From: Nostoc sp. 'Peltigera membranacea cyanobiont' 210A | Lineage (GTDB): Bacteria; Cyanobacteriota; Cyanobacteriia; Cyanobacteriales; Nostocaceae | Direction: 5' to 3' | NCBI RefSeq assembly: GCF_002246015.1 | Contig: NZ_NOLJ01000005.1 | Span: 62,001 to 126,000, forward strand | Length of the DNA stretch: 64,000 nt | In this document: in pieces, positions 63,751 through 64,000 of the stretch | Layout: every line of letters starts with the position of its first letter | How positions within the stretch are numbered: the first letter of the stretch is position 1 | The notes under the pieces: model-generated | Databases searched by the model: none | What the model saw: only the letters and a program-made list of their open reading frames with translations | What the model was told of the DNA's origin: nothing | Position numbers and translations under genes: made by a program

Positions 63751-64000
63751 CGCCAGTCATACAGAAAACATTGCTGTTAGCGGTAGCGGGGCGTTTAGCC
63801 CATTCAGACTCCTGACTCCTGAATTCTGTTCGATAAAAAATAATTACTCTCTTTGGATAGATAATTGAAATATATTATATATACATTAAATTTGGCAAAA
63901 CCAAACTAAGATAATAATTCTTATCAATTATCGTACTTTGGTTCGTATAACTTTTTAAAAATGATCCGAAAATACCTGGAAATATTGCCTAAATGGCAAC

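Larger units (their letters stand above)
63272..64000. other. Repeat-rich right end, no gene
   Basis: 729 bases after the split gene. It holds a 21-bp hairpin (63517-63561), two direct copies of a 23-bp word at 63567 and 63728, and scattered GC-rich dispersed repeat words. The last 170 bases are AT-rich and may carry the promoter of a gene beyond the window. No believable frame was seen. Confidence 0.7.

Overview
The window is chromosomal DNA of a filamentous, heterocyst-forming-type cyanobacterium, most likely Nostoc or a close Nostocales relative. This rests on the gene content (psbA, psbX, ycf66, a cyAbrB regulator, crtW, cofG, ccsB, chorismate-lyase-type DUF98, an Uma2 family), many HIP1 palindromes (GCGATCGC), 7-bp tandem repeats between genes, AT-rich intergenic DNA and PEP-CTERM secretion. 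No rRNA or CRISPR array was seen; there is one tRNA, Leu(GAG).

Layout. 1-1080 is the cut-off front of a P-loop ATPase gene. 1885-5185 is the ftsQ-ftsZ division locus. 5647-7131 holds gshB and grxC (glutathione synthesis and use). 7527-12058 holds a PEP-CTERM protein with a very long Pro-Ala tract, a prolyl-hydroxylase-like oxygenase and hflX. 12278-17184 is an accessory block: an UPF0175 gene, a small acidic protein, an 18-or-so-repeat TPR protein, a frameshifted P-loop ATPase related to the gene at the left edge, and a 21-bp tandem array. 17224-22379 holds cofG, crtW, a SRPBCC protein, a Cys-rich protein, a B12-type radical SAM enzyme and a SemiSWEET. 22532-26710 is a gene graveyard: a decayed SemiSWEET copy, a DUF4351-type gene cut by an IS630 element and by an AT-rich insertion, and an unrecognised protein built of about 65-residue repeats. 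26839-36492 is mostly housekeeping: aroC, psbA (E130 form), a DUF2834 membrane protein, hrcA, a rhodanese, a DUF3352 protein, cysE, a PPOX flavoprotein.

36708-41050 is the second accessory block: a small membrane-associated protein abutting a 1216-residue CHAT protease / STAND NTPase / TPR protein, followed by a second 21-bp array that belongs to the same family as the first but is inverted. 41053-48518 has Uma2 nucleases (one intact, one frameshifted), a KGK protein, ccsB, a second DUF3352 protein, a nested pair of miniature elements, a DUF98 chorismate lyase and tRNA-Leu. 48963-54551 has accC, a YggT protein, psbX, ycf66, two tandem TolB-like lipoproteins and a succinate dehydrogenase/fumarate reductase iron-sulfur subunit. 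56022-60492 has cyAbrB, a CPBP protease, an M48 protease and a helicase-related protein. 60825-63271 is a small membrane-protein gene split after its seventh codon by a complete group II intron encoding a reverse transcriptase/maturase/HNH protein. The right end (63272-64000) is repeat-rich and has no gene.

The most distinctive signals are the related, inverted 21-bp arrays that sit beside the two ATPase/TPR conflict-type loci, the exact IS630 and group II intron boundaries that can be read from the sequence, the nested MITEs, dispersed repeats that have entered the hrcA and CHAT reading frames, and an hflX reading frame that extends about 51 codons upstream of its first ordinary start codon and begins at ATA.
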